Source of the DNA: Heterodera schachtii
Taxonomy: Eukaryota; Nematoda; Chromadorea; Rhabditida; Heteroderidae
Assembly (NCBI GenBank): GCA_023374025.1
Contig: SIJG01000025.1
Coordinates: 536,765-600,764, forward strand
DNA length: 64,000 nt
Direction: 5' to 3'
Shown here: positions 39,790-47,556 of the stretch, piece by piece
Layout of the letters: every line of letters starts with the position of its first letter
Position numbering within the stretch: position 1 is the stretch's first letter
Program-made: the position numbers and the translations under genes
The notes under the pieces: model-generated
What the model was told of the DNA's origin: nothing
Databases searched by the model: none
What the model saw: the letters and a program-made list of their open reading frames with translations, nothing else

Positions 39790-40155
39790 ATGGCCAACTC
39801 TTCTTCAAAAAATGGTAAAATAACTCAATCTCTCCCTTCACAACTAACAATCTGTCACCTTCAGTACCGGACGAAATCGACTGCGAAATGCCCGATGAAC
39901 GTGTTCTACACCTCGAGTGTTTTGAAAGCGGCGATTATGATGTTAGTAACTGTGATGAATTCTATATTTAAATATTTTTTCCTCAATTTTAATCCATTTC
40001 AGATGATGGAACTGTACGGGCCGGACCGTGCTAAAGAGATGCTGGTCGACCTGCGCGACTATGCCGAGGCGCACGGAATGGCATGTCAACATGTGAAGAT
40101 GCTGCTCTACAAACTGGACAAGGGGCTAATCAAATGGAAGGGGACAAAGCCCTGA
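39790..40155 (+). CDS. Small acidic protein of unknown function (84 aa)
   Basis: Three exons (39,790-39,814; 39,865-39,941; 40,003-40,155) with good GT...TTCAG introns join in frame to 84 residues. The first half is acidic (VPDEIDCEMPDERVLHLE). The second half is helical and basic at the end (RAKEMLVDLRDYAEAHGMA, then KWKGTKP). No family is recognised. Small accessory genes near a terminus are common in Mavericks. Confidence 0.5.
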   Translation: MANSSSKNGKITQSLPSQLTICHLQYRTKSTAKCPMNVFYTSSVLKAAIMMLVTVMNSIFKYFFLNFNPFQMMELYGPDRAKEMLVDLRDYAEAHGMACQHVKMLLYKLDKGLIKWKGTKP

Positions 40156-40383
40156 GAATGAATGAATGATGTGTGATGATCATTGTGTTGGGGAGCGGGA
40201 AAAATTGGTGATGGTGGTTATTTTAAAAATGGAAATAAATTGGAAAATAATTTTGTTTGGTCATCCGCTGATCGGTCAGACGGGGGCTCATTTATGAGCG
40301 CCCATCCCGCCCGCTTTGCTGTTAACATTATAAAAGTGGGCGTGGCGTGGTACCACACAACTTTTGTGGCCCAACTTTTTGCG

Positions 40384-40391
40384 TATAAATA
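40384..40391 (+). promoter_or_regulatory. TATA box upstream of the 237-aa gene
   Basis: TATAAATA lies 62 bp before ATG 40,446. A second TATAAAAG lies at about 40,332 with GTGGGCGTGG beside it, a KLF/Sp-type box also seen in the 53.1-kb bidirectional promoter. Confidence 0.55.
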
Positions 40392-40445
40392 CGGGCGCAT
40401 CGGGTGGCACATTTTTCATTTGATATCCCATTTTCACTTATTCCC

Positions 40446-41159
40446 ATGGCAATCAACATCTCCGACAAAAAATCGTTGTTCACCCAAATCATTGGTCAAA
40501 CTGACCTCACCGTGACCTCAAGTGGCATAACCATCAGCGGTCCCCGCCTCTCGACACCTCGCTTCATTCCGTTTGATGAAGCCGGCCGTTGTAGATGCTG
40601 TAAGGGCACTGAGTCCGAAATTGACACTGTGATCACGAAAGAAGGCATCACGCTTTGGTGCACCCGCATAGAGAAGGCCCAATTCATCCCGTTCGATGTG
40701 GTGTACGATTTGCCGGGTCATTGCTTTTTCCGTTTGAAAAATAAGTCTCGAGTGTTCAACATACCCTACGGCGACATACCCTCTTCTGACACGCACACCA
40801 CTAAACGGCGCCGCACCAATGACCATCATCAACACGAGCTGAAGCGCAAAGCAAAGGTAGCTCTTGACTTAGTGGAGGCCGGACTAATGGCCGATGCCAT
40901 GCAGGACGGCGCACGCTGGAAGAAAGCGAAAACAGCAATCAATGTGCTCGGCAACCTCCTTTTGGCGGAATCGTTGGACACCACTTCCGATAATGTGCAA
41001 AATGATGTCGCGGACATCAAAAAAGAAGAAGAGGCAAATGTGGCGGAAGAACACAAAGAAGATGATGATGATGACCAACAAAAAGAGGATCTCGGAGACA
41101 TTGACAAAACGCTTGACGATTTCTTCAACAGTATTAAAGCATCCACAGCAAACATGTAG
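40446..41159 (+). CDS. Maverick protein of unknown function with internal repeat and acidic tail
   Basis: I chose ATG 40,446 (MAINISDKK, 237 residues) over the upstream in-frame ATG 40,404. It lies 62 bp after a TATA box, as in neighbouring genes. The N-terminal half contains two related segments: TVTSSGITISGPRLSTPRFIPFD and, after a CRCCKG motif, TVITKEGITLWCTRIEKAQF with the same IPFD ending. This suggests an ancient internal duplication. A nuclear-localisation-like KRRRTNDHHQHELKRK follows, then helices and a strongly acidic Lys/Glu/Asp tail. The composition suits a nuclear DNA- or histone-associated protein, but I recognise no family. It is followed after 20 bp by the ATPase gene, in the conserved block of structural genes. 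Confidence 0.7.
   Translation: MAINISDKKSLFTQIIGQTDLTVTSSGITISGPRLSTPRFIPFDEAGRCRCCKGTESEIDTVITKEGITLWCTRIEKAQFIPFDVVYDLPGHCFFRLKNKSRVFNIPYGDIPSSDTHTTKRRRTNDHHQHELKRKAKVALDLVEAGLMADAMQDGARWKKAKTAINVLGNLLLAESLDTTSDNVQNDVADIKKEEEANVAEEHKEDDDDDQQKEDLGDIDKTLDDFFNSIKASTANM
41132..41138 (+). promoter_or_regulatory. TATA-like box for the ATPase gene
   Basis: TATTAAA lies 48 bp before ATG 41,180, inside the coding end of the preceding gene. Confidence 0.35.
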
Positions 41160-41179
41160 ACCATCATTTCAATTTCAAA

Positions 41180-41854
41180 ATGTTAAACACCCAAGCATTC
41201 AGCGATAAAGACATTGGCTTTAAATTACCATTTGGTCTAATCATTTCGGGCCCATCGTCATCGGGAAAAACTCAATTTCTGCTAAAATTCATTGCCGAAT
41301 CGGACCACTTAATCACACCAAAGCCTGTGTCCATGCTCTATTGTTTTGGTGAAATGAATGCGGCGGTGCCTGTGCTTCAAAAGGCAGGAGTTGATGTGTA
41401 CGCGGGAGTCCCATCCGAGGAATTGATCAAGCGCCTCCCTAAGCCTCTTTTGCTCATTCTTGATGATCTGATGCTGTCCGTTGATGAGCGATTCTTGTCC
41501 GATTTGTTCACTAAAAAGGCTCACCATCATCAATTTGCAGTGGTGTTTGTCACTCAAAATTTGTTTGAGCGCAAGATAAAAGTGGCCCGCCTGTCCGCCC
41601 AGTACTTGGTGCTGATGCGGGCCCCAAATTCACTGCTGTCCATCCGCAACATTGGCGTGCAGCTCTTTCCGCGTCAGCTTGACTTTTTTCTTGACGCATA
41701 CCGTAAAGCGACCGCCCGGCCCTATGGCTATTTGTTGATCGATATGCATGCTTCATCGGACCCATCGTTACGCCTTCGCACAAATATATTTAAGGATGAG
41801 CAGGATGAAGATGAAGGGACAGTTGTGTTCATTCCTAAAAATGGAGCGGCATAA
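41180..41854 (+). CDS. Genome-packaging ATPase (FtsK/HerA type)
   Basis: A complete 224-residue, intronless ORF. The Walker A motif is SGPSSSGKTQFL (residues about 24-35) and a Walker B-like strand is LLLILDDLM (about residues 93-101). The motif VVFVTQNLFE follows, typical of the sensor region of Polinton ATPases. In Mavericks and related viruses this protein drives DNA into the capsid. Length and motif order fit the family. Its stop codon overlaps the start of the pX-like gene by 14 bp, a compact viral-style arrangement. No breaks are seen. Confidence 0.93.
   Translation: MLNTQAFSDKDIGFKLPFGLIISGPSSSGKTQFLLKFIAESDHLITPKPVSMLYCFGEMNAAVPVLQKAGVDVYAGVPSEELIKRLPKPLLLILDDLMLSVDERFLSDLFTKKAHHHQFAVVFVTQNLFERKIKVARLSAQYLVLMRAPNSLLSIRNIGVQLFPRQLDFFLDAYRKATARPYGYLLIDMHASSDPSLRLRTNIFKDEQDEDEGTVVFIPKNGAA
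41784..41793 (+). promoter_or_regulatory. TATA-like box for the pX-like gene
   Basis: ATATATTTAA lies 57 bp before ATG 41,841, inside the ATPase coding sequence. Confidence 0.35.
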
Positions 41855-42218
41855 GCAACAACAAGCAGTGATCGGCCAACTGATAAAAGAAAATGCGCAG
41901 TGGCTCTGTGCACTGGCCAGAACGAAATCCGCCAAAAAATGTAAAAAGCTGATTCGAATGGCAAGCACCGAACAGCTGCTCTCACTTGTGGAAATTTGTC
42001 TGAATCTCGTCGCTTCGCGCTTCCGACTTACAACCCGACAGAAAAAGCGATTAATGCCCTATGTGAACACAGTACGCCGGATGAGCAGAGCGAGAAGTGA
42101 GCGGGGCGCCAGGCGCGTGCTTGTCCAGAAAGGCGCAGGATTTGGCGGATTGTTCGCTGCTCTTTTGACACCCGTTTTGGTTGAATTGGCAAAGAATGTT
42201 GTGAGCAAAAATGCATAA
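41841..42218 (+). CDS. pX-like basic core protein
   Basis: The ORF from ATG 41,841 gives 125 residues. An upstream in-frame ATG at 41,748 lies within the ATPase and is less likely. The layout matches a small basic protein widespread in Mavericks and adintoviruses and likened to adenovirus pX: an N-terminal helix, then LTTRQKKRLMPYVNTVRRM, then a basic patch and a C-terminal QKGAGFGGLFAALLTPVL resembling the family's QKGGF ending. Such proteins probably condense DNA in the virion. The stop codon overlaps the TATA-like sequence of the next gene. Confidence 0.8.
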   Translation: MERHKQQQAVIGQLIKENAQWLCALARTKSAKKCKKLIRMASTEQLLSLVEICLNLVASRFRLTTRQKKRLMPYVNTVRRMSRARSERGARRVLVQKGAGFGGLFAALLTPVLVELAKNVVSKNA

Positions 42219-42221
42219 ATA
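42215..42221 (+). promoter_or_regulatory. TATA-like box at the pX-like stop codon
   Basis: ATAAATA overlaps the TAA stop of the pX-like gene and lies 52 bp before ATG 42,267. Confidence 0.45.
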
Positions 42222-42266
42222 GCACCGCAGCATTGTTGTTTTTTTCATATTCACTCATTCATTTTC

Positions 42267-44014
42267 ATGGCAAATAAATTTTTACTCGTCCCTCAAGAAA
42301 TTTACCGGGGTCTCACCACTGCGACAGACACGGGCGATTTAAATTTGGATGCTGTTCGACACGATTTGAATCGTGCTAGGGCCGAACGAACACATCCCTC
42401 TCGAAAAAATGTCAACTACAACCAGCAGCTTAGGCGATATTTAAAAATGCGGCGAGAGCTAGCAGACAGGCCGGCCAAAGTTGAGCTCACCAAAGGGATA
42501 AGCGTGCTGTTGAGGAGAGGTGCTGAAGATGAAGAGGGTGAAGTTGTGGACACTCCAGCACGGCCTCCCGCTCCCCCACCACCTCCGCCGCCTGGTGGGA
42601 GACGTCCATGGCGTGGGCCAATTCCTCCACCACCACCACCACCACCCAAGAGAAGTCCCCGGCGCCCACTAAGTCCTCCGGGTCGCGCTCCCTCCCCGCC
42701 AGGAAGTCCCCCGCCTCGCCCACAACGTCCTCCCAGACCGAGTAGAGCTTCTCGGAGAGATGGTCGCCTGGAGCAGTGGGAGAGAAGGCGACACGATATA
42801 CAACGACGGCGGCCGGTTGTGCGGGACCTTCTTGCGGAAGCAGCTGCTGCCCCCTTACCGGAAAGTGATACAGATGATGATTATATGTTGGAGAATGGGT
42901 TAGCGCTACCAGCGCCACCACAATACTATGGCGATTTGCCTGTGGTGCCATACAACGCTGCGCAACATCAAATTGAGCAGATGGACACTGCTCAGCAGCA
43001 CAGGAATGCCATCAGAAGAAAATTAAAAAAGGACGAAGCATATGATGATGATGATGATTCGGACCGCAAAAAATACAGGGTTTATTACCCGCCTTCACCT
43101 CCCCGGCTCCCGCTCCCGCCTCGAGCAAAAGCAAAAATTGAACCACCACCACCACGTCCTACTGCCAAGAGAGAGCCTAAACAACAAAAGCCAACAAAGT
43201 TGGAAATAAAACCATCAAAAAGAGAACCGGATGCACGACCAAAAGTCGCGCAGCCGCCTCGGTCGAAAAAAGAACCTGAATTCCCGCTTGACCCTCGGCC
43301 ATCCACATCCAGGCAGGCCGGATATTTGCCTCCACCCAAAATTGTACCAAAACCTGAGCCGACAAAGAGGCCCGTGCCATACCGTATCCCAAAAAGAGAG
43401 CAAAAAATTATTGTTGAACAACAGCCACAGCCGCTGCAGCAACACCCCTTCCTGCTGCTGCCGTCGAAGAAGAAATGCCCCCTGCTCCTCCGCCTAGGAG
43501 GGGGACCAAACGCCACTACCCCGTAAACGGTGAGAATGATGTTGAGGTGCGCATAAGAAAACGCGTGAGGCAAGCGAGGAGGGTGAGAGTACAGTACTCT
43601 CCCGAACCGGGTCCATCAACATCTGCACAAAGTGATGAACAACAACAACAACAACGTGAACTGTTTGCCATCCCGTCAAATCAGCTGACCAAGACTCAGC
43701 GCATTGAACGACTGTACATCAAATGCAACCGTTACGCTGATCGTATGGGCGTACGGGGAAACACAATTAACACCGCAAACGGCAAGCCGTTGGCGCACAG
43801 CAATTTGCGAATGGCCCTCAAGTATATAATAGACCGGAGAGCGGGCCGGCCCACCATTAAGCCACCTGGAGCGGCCATATTGGAAGAGAGGCTTAGGCAA
43901 GACCCAATTTTGTATTCATGGACGGCTCCGCCAAAGAGACCATCGCAAAGCAGCAAAACGACCAGGACGCCGCAGACAATCAAGAAGGAATTTCGTCCGA
44001 AAAAGTGGAGTTGA
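42267..44014 (+). CDS. Maverick VLVPE-type proline-rich protein, split into two frames
   Basis: The N-terminal ORF (42,267-43,526) begins KFLLVPQEIYRGLTT and continues with NYNQQLRRYLKMRRE and DRPAKVEL, the conserved head of a protein found in most animal Mavericks. A very long Pro/Arg-rich region follows. The C-terminal ORF (43,475-44,014, another frame) carries NGKPLAHSNLRMALKYIIDR and PPGAAILEERL, which match the C-terminal part of the same family. The two halves overlap by 52 bp, and the coding frame changes somewhere in about 43,440-43,475, beside a short C run. This may be a real one-base indel, an assembly error or programmed frameshifting. The function is not established; a virion role is likely from its place in the cluster. 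The end overlaps the integrase start. Confidence 0.7.
43823..43830 (+). promoter_or_regulatory. TATA-like box for the integrase gene
   Basis: TATATAAT lies 95 bp before ATG 43,918, inside the preceding ORF. The distance is longer than for the other genes. Confidence 0.3.
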
Positions 44015-45084
44015 TCAACACCACTCTTGACAAGCTGTACAACGACCCATCCTCCCCAGCGGCATTCGCCGGTGTTACCACACTGTGGAAAGAGGCGCGA
44101 AAAAAGTTGAAAAATTTACGGAAAAGGGATGTGCAGCACTATTTGGAGGGGCACCGCACCTACACTCTGATGCGCCCCAGGAGGGTGCACTTTCCAAGGG
44201 CCAAAACTGTTGCAGCGGGGTTCATGACCGATGTTCAAGTGGATTTGGCTGATTTTCAGGCGCTCTCGCGCCACAATCGGGGTCACCGATACCTGCTCGT
44301 TGCGGTTGATGTGCTCTCAAAACGATTGTTTGTTGTTCCGCTGAAAAACAAGAGAGCCGAGGAGATGTTGGTGGCATTCAAGCAACTCATCGACCAAATG
44401 CCCATGGTACCGCATCGCATTTTCTCTGACAAGGGCACCGAATTCAAGAACCGCTTGCTCAGGGAATTCTTCGAGGAGCAGGAAATTGAGAAACACGAGC
44501 CCGTGCATTCATCCGTCAAGGCATCCGTTGCTGAGCGGGCCATCCGCAATGTGAAGCAGCGATTGTACCGCTATTTTGCGGAAAAGGAGACACTGAATTG
44601 GCTGGATGCAGTACAGAAAATTGTGGACGGAATTAACAACGCTCCGTCTCGTGTTCACGGAATGCGCCCCAACGATGTTAACTTTTCAAATGCGCAAAGG
44701 GTGTGGAAGCGATTGTACGGACACCCTGCCCTTCAAAAGCGGACGCCACGCTTCCGTAACGATCAATTTGTGCGCATGAGCAGAGAGAAGGGGCAATTTG
44801 AGAAGGGATATTTGCCAAATTACGGGGACGAAATCCTGGAGATTGACGAGGTGTTGAAAGCGGTGCGCCCGATTCGGTACAAATTACGGGATGAACACGG
44901 AGAGAAATTCAAGGGCAGCTTCTATGAGCAGGAGCTGGCGCGCGTCAGAAAGGATGCAGAGACAAGCTACCGCATCGAGAAGGTTTACAGGAAGAGAAAA
45001 CGGTCGGATGGGACCACCGAGATGCTTGTCAAATTTATAGGATATCCCAATCGGGAGTGGATTGCTGAGTCTCAGCTTGTATAA
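43918..45084 (+). CDS. Retroviral-type (DDE) integrase with C-terminal chromodomain
   Basis: An intact 388-residue, intronless ORF. The catalytic triad is visible: Asp109 in DVQVDLADF, Asp171 in FSDKGTEFKN and Glu206 in VAERAIRN, giving the D,D(35)E spacing. The C-terminus (about residues 347-388) has a chromodomain pattern, YRIEKVYRKRK then MLVKFIGYPNREWIAESQL. This is the c-integrase of Mavericks/Polintons. It cuts the terminal repeats and inserts the element, leaving a 6-bp duplication, and the chromodomain probably guides it to particular histone marks. A zinc-binding HHCC head is not obvious. The TAA stop lies inside the TATAAAA box of the next gene. Confidence 0.94.
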   Translation: MDGSAKETIAKQQNDQDAADNQEGISSEKVELINTTLDKLYNDPSSPAAFAGVTTLWKEARKKLKNLRKRDVQHYLEGHRTYTLMRPRRVHFPRAKTVAAGFMTDVQVDLADFQALSRHNRGHRYLLVAVDVLSKRLFVVPLKNKRAEEMLVAFKQLIDQMPMVPHRIFSDKGTEFKNRLLREFFEEQEIEKHEPVHSSVKASVAERAIRNVKQRLYRYFAEKETLNWLDAVQKIVDGINNAPSRVHGMRPNDVNFSNAQRVWKRLYGHPALQKRTPRFRNDQFVRMSREKGQFEKGYLPNYGDEILEIDEVLKAVRPIRYKLRDEHGEKFKGSFYEQELARVRKDAETSYRIEKVYRKRKRSDGTTEMLVKFIGYPNREWIAESQLV

Positions 45085-45086
45085 AA
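45080..45086 (+). promoter_or_regulatory. TATA box overlapping the integrase stop
   Basis: TATAAAA starts in the last sense codon of the integrase and contains its stop. It lies 50 bp before ATG 45,130. Confidence 0.6.
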
Positions 45087-45129
45087 GCATGTGCACTTTT
45101 TTATTTTGTTGTGATAATAAACGAGCAGC

Positions 45130-47040
45130 ATGTCGAACAGTTTCTTTGTGTTTTTGCCCAGCAATGTGACGGACTATCCGGACAATCAGCCCAACAAATT
45201 TCGTGTTCGGCTCCCAAAGACTTTGCATTTCAATGGTTCGTGGGTGTGCGGGCTGCACAGTATCAGTTACCCTTACTCATGGTCAACCATTGGCACATTG
45301 GATGCGCAGTGGATTGACATTCATTTCACCGACCGACACGCTTTCGATGAGGACAGACAGCGCGTGATCCGAGTACCGGTACCTAAGGCATCGCATAGCA
45401 GGGTGGAACAGCTCAGAGACTTTTTGGCTGTCACATTGCGAAACCGTAGCGGAGCAAAACTGTTGCCAACACCCCGTGAGGTGGAAGCGAACAGAAACCG
45501 AACAAAGCTTCTTGATTCTCCGCCGCCGCTGAAGAGAGAGAAAAGAGATGCGCCATCAGCGCCAGTGTTTGATGCGAGTGGAAAACGCCTCCAGGACTCT
45601 CCTCCTTTGTATAATATAAATGAAGACGAACGACTTGAGGAGTCACCGCCTCCTTTTGAAGAAACAAAAGATGAGACTGTCAAAGCAAAAGTGTCGGCAC
45701 CACCGCCGCCTGTCACAAGCCCCGTTAAGCCAACAACAACGGCAGCCAAAACGCCCACAGCTCCAGCTGGTAGAACACCAGCACCTTCCGCGTCTGCAAA
45801 ACCAGGAGCGCAGGTGCCTCCACCAAAACAGGCACCTCAATCGCCAAAACCAACAGCAAAGCCTACTAGCGCCACCCCTGTTAAGTCAACAACCGCCCCT
45901 CCACCAACAGTGAAGTCAACAACCGCCCCTCCGCCAACAGTAAAGACAACAACCGCCCCTCCGCCAACAGTAAAGTCAACAACCGCCCCTCCGCCAACAG
46001 TAAAGTCAACAACCGCCCCTCCCCCAACAGTAAAGTCAACAACCGCTCCTCCTCCAACTGTAAAGTCCATAACAACCGCCCCTCCACCAACTGTAAAGGC
46101 CATAACAACCGCACCACCAAAGACAACAACGACTGCAACAACTCCGGTAAAGAGCCCGTCTGTTAAGCCGACAATTTCCGCACCGCCAGCTCAGCTGAAA
46201 TCGCCTGCTAAGCCACCACCCCAAACATCGCTTTCCGCTAAATTGGCTCCTCTGGCAGACTCTCCACCGCGTTTTGACGAAGAAGAAAACAAAACAGACA
46301 AATTTACCGCCGCAAAGCCAATAACCCCGGCAAAACCATCGGTTAAGACGACACTTACGGCTGCTCCAGCCCAACTCAAAAGTTCGTCACCACCTCCGCA
46401 ACAAAAACACCAAATGCCCGTTAAACCATCAGCTCCAATTACGATTCCCGCAAAGGGCTCTCCACCCCGTTTTGAAGAACAACAACAGCAGCAGCGACCA
46501 CCCCCGCCAACATCAGCTGCTTTAACACTAGCAGATTTGCCAGAAAACACCCTCAGCGTTCAAATTGACCCTCTCACATATGTGCCCAATTCCGTCTCAA
46601 TTCAATATGTTGAGAACATGGAACGATTCAAGCTGGTGTTCAATGAGGCGATCGTCAGTCATGTGTCCTTCTCACCGCAGTTGGGCTATGTGCTTGGCTT
46701 TGAAAACCCTCAACATGTGGTGTCAAATGAACTGTCAAAGTATCCGGTGGATTTGCGTGGCGGCATCTCAAGCTTTGCTGTCTACTCAAAAGGGTTGACC
46801 GAAAATATGATCATTGGCAATTCACTGAGCTCTTTGCTCCGAGTTGTGTCTATCAGCGGTGCCATCCCTGGGGAGTACAACGAGAAGATTTACGACTCGC
46901 CAATATTTGCCCGTGTGTTGCCACGGGAGATCAATGAGATTGAGATTGAGCTGCGCACAATGGACAAAGGCCGTCTCGTGCCGTTCGCCTATGGGACAAC
47001 GATGGTCGTACTGATATTTAAGAAAGTGATAAATTTCTAA
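45130..47040 (+). CDS. Penton/minor-capsid-like protein with a large Pro/Thr insertion
   Basis: An intact 636-residue ORF. The first about 100 residues (SFFVFLPSNVTDYPDNQPNK, RVRLPKTLHFNGSWVCGL, SYPYSWSTIG) and the last about 190 (FSPQLGYVLGFE, PVDLRGGISSFAVYSKGL, SLLRVVSISG, LREINEIEIEL-like and PFAYGTTMVVLIFKK) match the two halves of a conserved Maverick protein. It is generally taken as the penton or minor capsid jelly-roll. Between them about 350 residues are low in complexity and rich in Pro, Thr, Lys and Gln. They include a tandem array of the 10-residue unit VKSTTAPPPT (about 45,885-46,105) and repeated SPPRFEE motifs. The family normally has no such insertion of this size, so it may form a surface spike or stalk. 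Intact frame across the repeats argues for selection or recent activity. Confidence 0.8.
   Translation: MSNSFFVFLPSNVTDYPDNQPNKFRVRLPKTLHFNGSWVCGLHSISYPYSWSTIGTLDAQWIDIHFTDRHAFDEDRQRVIRVPVPKASHSRVEQLRDFLAVTLRNRSGAKLLPTPREVEANRNRTKLLDSPPPLKREKRDAPSAPVFDASGKRLQDSPPLYNINEDERLEESPPPFEETKDETVKAKVSAPPPPVTSPVKPTTTAAKTPTAPAGRTPAPSASAKPGAQVPPPKQAPQSPKPTAKPTSATPVKSTTAPPPTVKSTTAPPPTVKTTTAPPPTVKSTTAPPPTVKSTTAPPPTVKSTTAPPPTVKSITTAPPPTVKAITTAPPKTTTTATTPVKSPSVKPTISAPPAQLKSPAKPPPQTSLSAKLAPLADSPPRFDEEENKTDKFTAAKPITPAKPSVKTTLTAAPAQLKSSSPPPQQKHQMPVKPSAPITIPAKGSPPRFEEQQQQQRPPPPTSAALTLADLPENTLSVQIDPLTYVPNSVSIQYVENMERFKLVFNEAIVSHVSFSPQLGYVLGFENPQHVVSNELSKYPVDLRGGISSFAVYSKGLTENMIIGNSLSSLLRVVSISGAIPGEYNEKIYDSPIFARVLPREINEIEIELRTMDKGRLVPFAYGTTMVVLIFKKVINF
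45885..46105 (+). repeat. 30-bp coding tandem repeat in the penton-like gene
   Basis: Seven to eight units of AAGTCAACAACCGCCCCTCC and ten further bases encode repeated VKSTTAPPPT. Units differ by synonymous or conservative changes (A/C at CCACCA versus CCGCCA), and two later units gain an extra codon. Confidence 0.85.
47016..47023 (+). promoter_or_regulatory. TATA-like box for the pVI-like gene
   Basis: TATTTAAG lies 61 bp before ATG 47,077 in the end of the penton-like ORF. Confidence 0.35.
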
Positions 47041-47076
47041 TTTCATCATTCTTTGTGTTTTATTTGACATTAATAA

Positions 47077-47556
47077 ATGGTTCATATTGTGTTTGACCCA
47101 AGCATTGCCGGGTATGATGAGTACGTGCAGTACGGTAGCGGCTTAGAAAAGGAGGAATTCGACTATTTCCGGGGCACCAGCCCTTTTCAGCGGGGCTACG
47201 GTGTTCAGCGAGGGGCAGGCGTTGGAGACGTGTTCCGGGGGCTTTGGCGCTTTTTCCTGCCAATTCTGCGTCGTGTTGGAACTACGGTAGGGTCGGAGGC
47301 GCTGAGCACTGGCCAGCGCGTGCTGGAGCGCGTCGGGCATGAGGGGGTGCCGCTCAAGGAGGCGTTGGTCAGTGAGGGAAAGCGCGGAATTGACACTGTG
47401 CTGGAGAAAGGCGGCCTGCCCAAACAGTTTGGAAGCGGAAGAACGGGTATAAAAAGAAAGAGAATGCGTGTGCCTGCACATCAAACAATAATTGGGCGAC
47501 CAGTAGTGAAGCCAGCAAGAAAACGAGTTCGCTCAGACGCATTTGGACTTTACTAA
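47077..47556 (+). CDS. pVI-like virion protein
   Basis: An intact 159-residue ORF. After an acidic N-terminus it has PFQRGYGVQRGAGVGDVF followed by an amphipathic stretch LWRFFLPILRRVGTTVGSEAL. It then has PLKEALVSEGKR and a basic C-terminus with several KRKR-type patches. This is the pattern of a small Maverick protein (PYQRGxG ... LPLLxxG ... PLKEA) that sits beside the capsid genes and has been compared with adenovirus protein VI. The role in virion assembly or membrane contact is inferred from that. The stop is directly followed by the polymerase start at 47,557, with no spacer. Confidence 0.75.
   Translation: MVHIVFDPSIAGYDEYVQYGSGLEKEEFDYFRGTSPFQRGYGVQRGAGVGDVFRGLWRFFLPILRRVGTTVGSEALSTGQRVLERVGHEGVPLKEALVSEGKRGIDTVLEKGGLPKQFGSGRTGIKRKRMRVPAHQTIIGRPVVKPARKRVRSDAFGLY
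47448..47454 (+). promoter_or_regulatory. TATA box within the pVI-like gene
   Basis: TATAAAA lies 109 bp before the polymerase ATG 47,557. Confidence 0.4.

Noticed and set aside
42416..43573. Glycine-, proline- and serine-rich minus-strand ORFs of 70-160 residues
   Set aside because: They are antisense shadows of the proline-rich Maverick protein.
45321..46550. Minus-strand Gly/Val- and Cys-rich ORFs opposite the penton-like gene
   Set aside because: They are complements of the coding repeat region, with no independent start context or family match.
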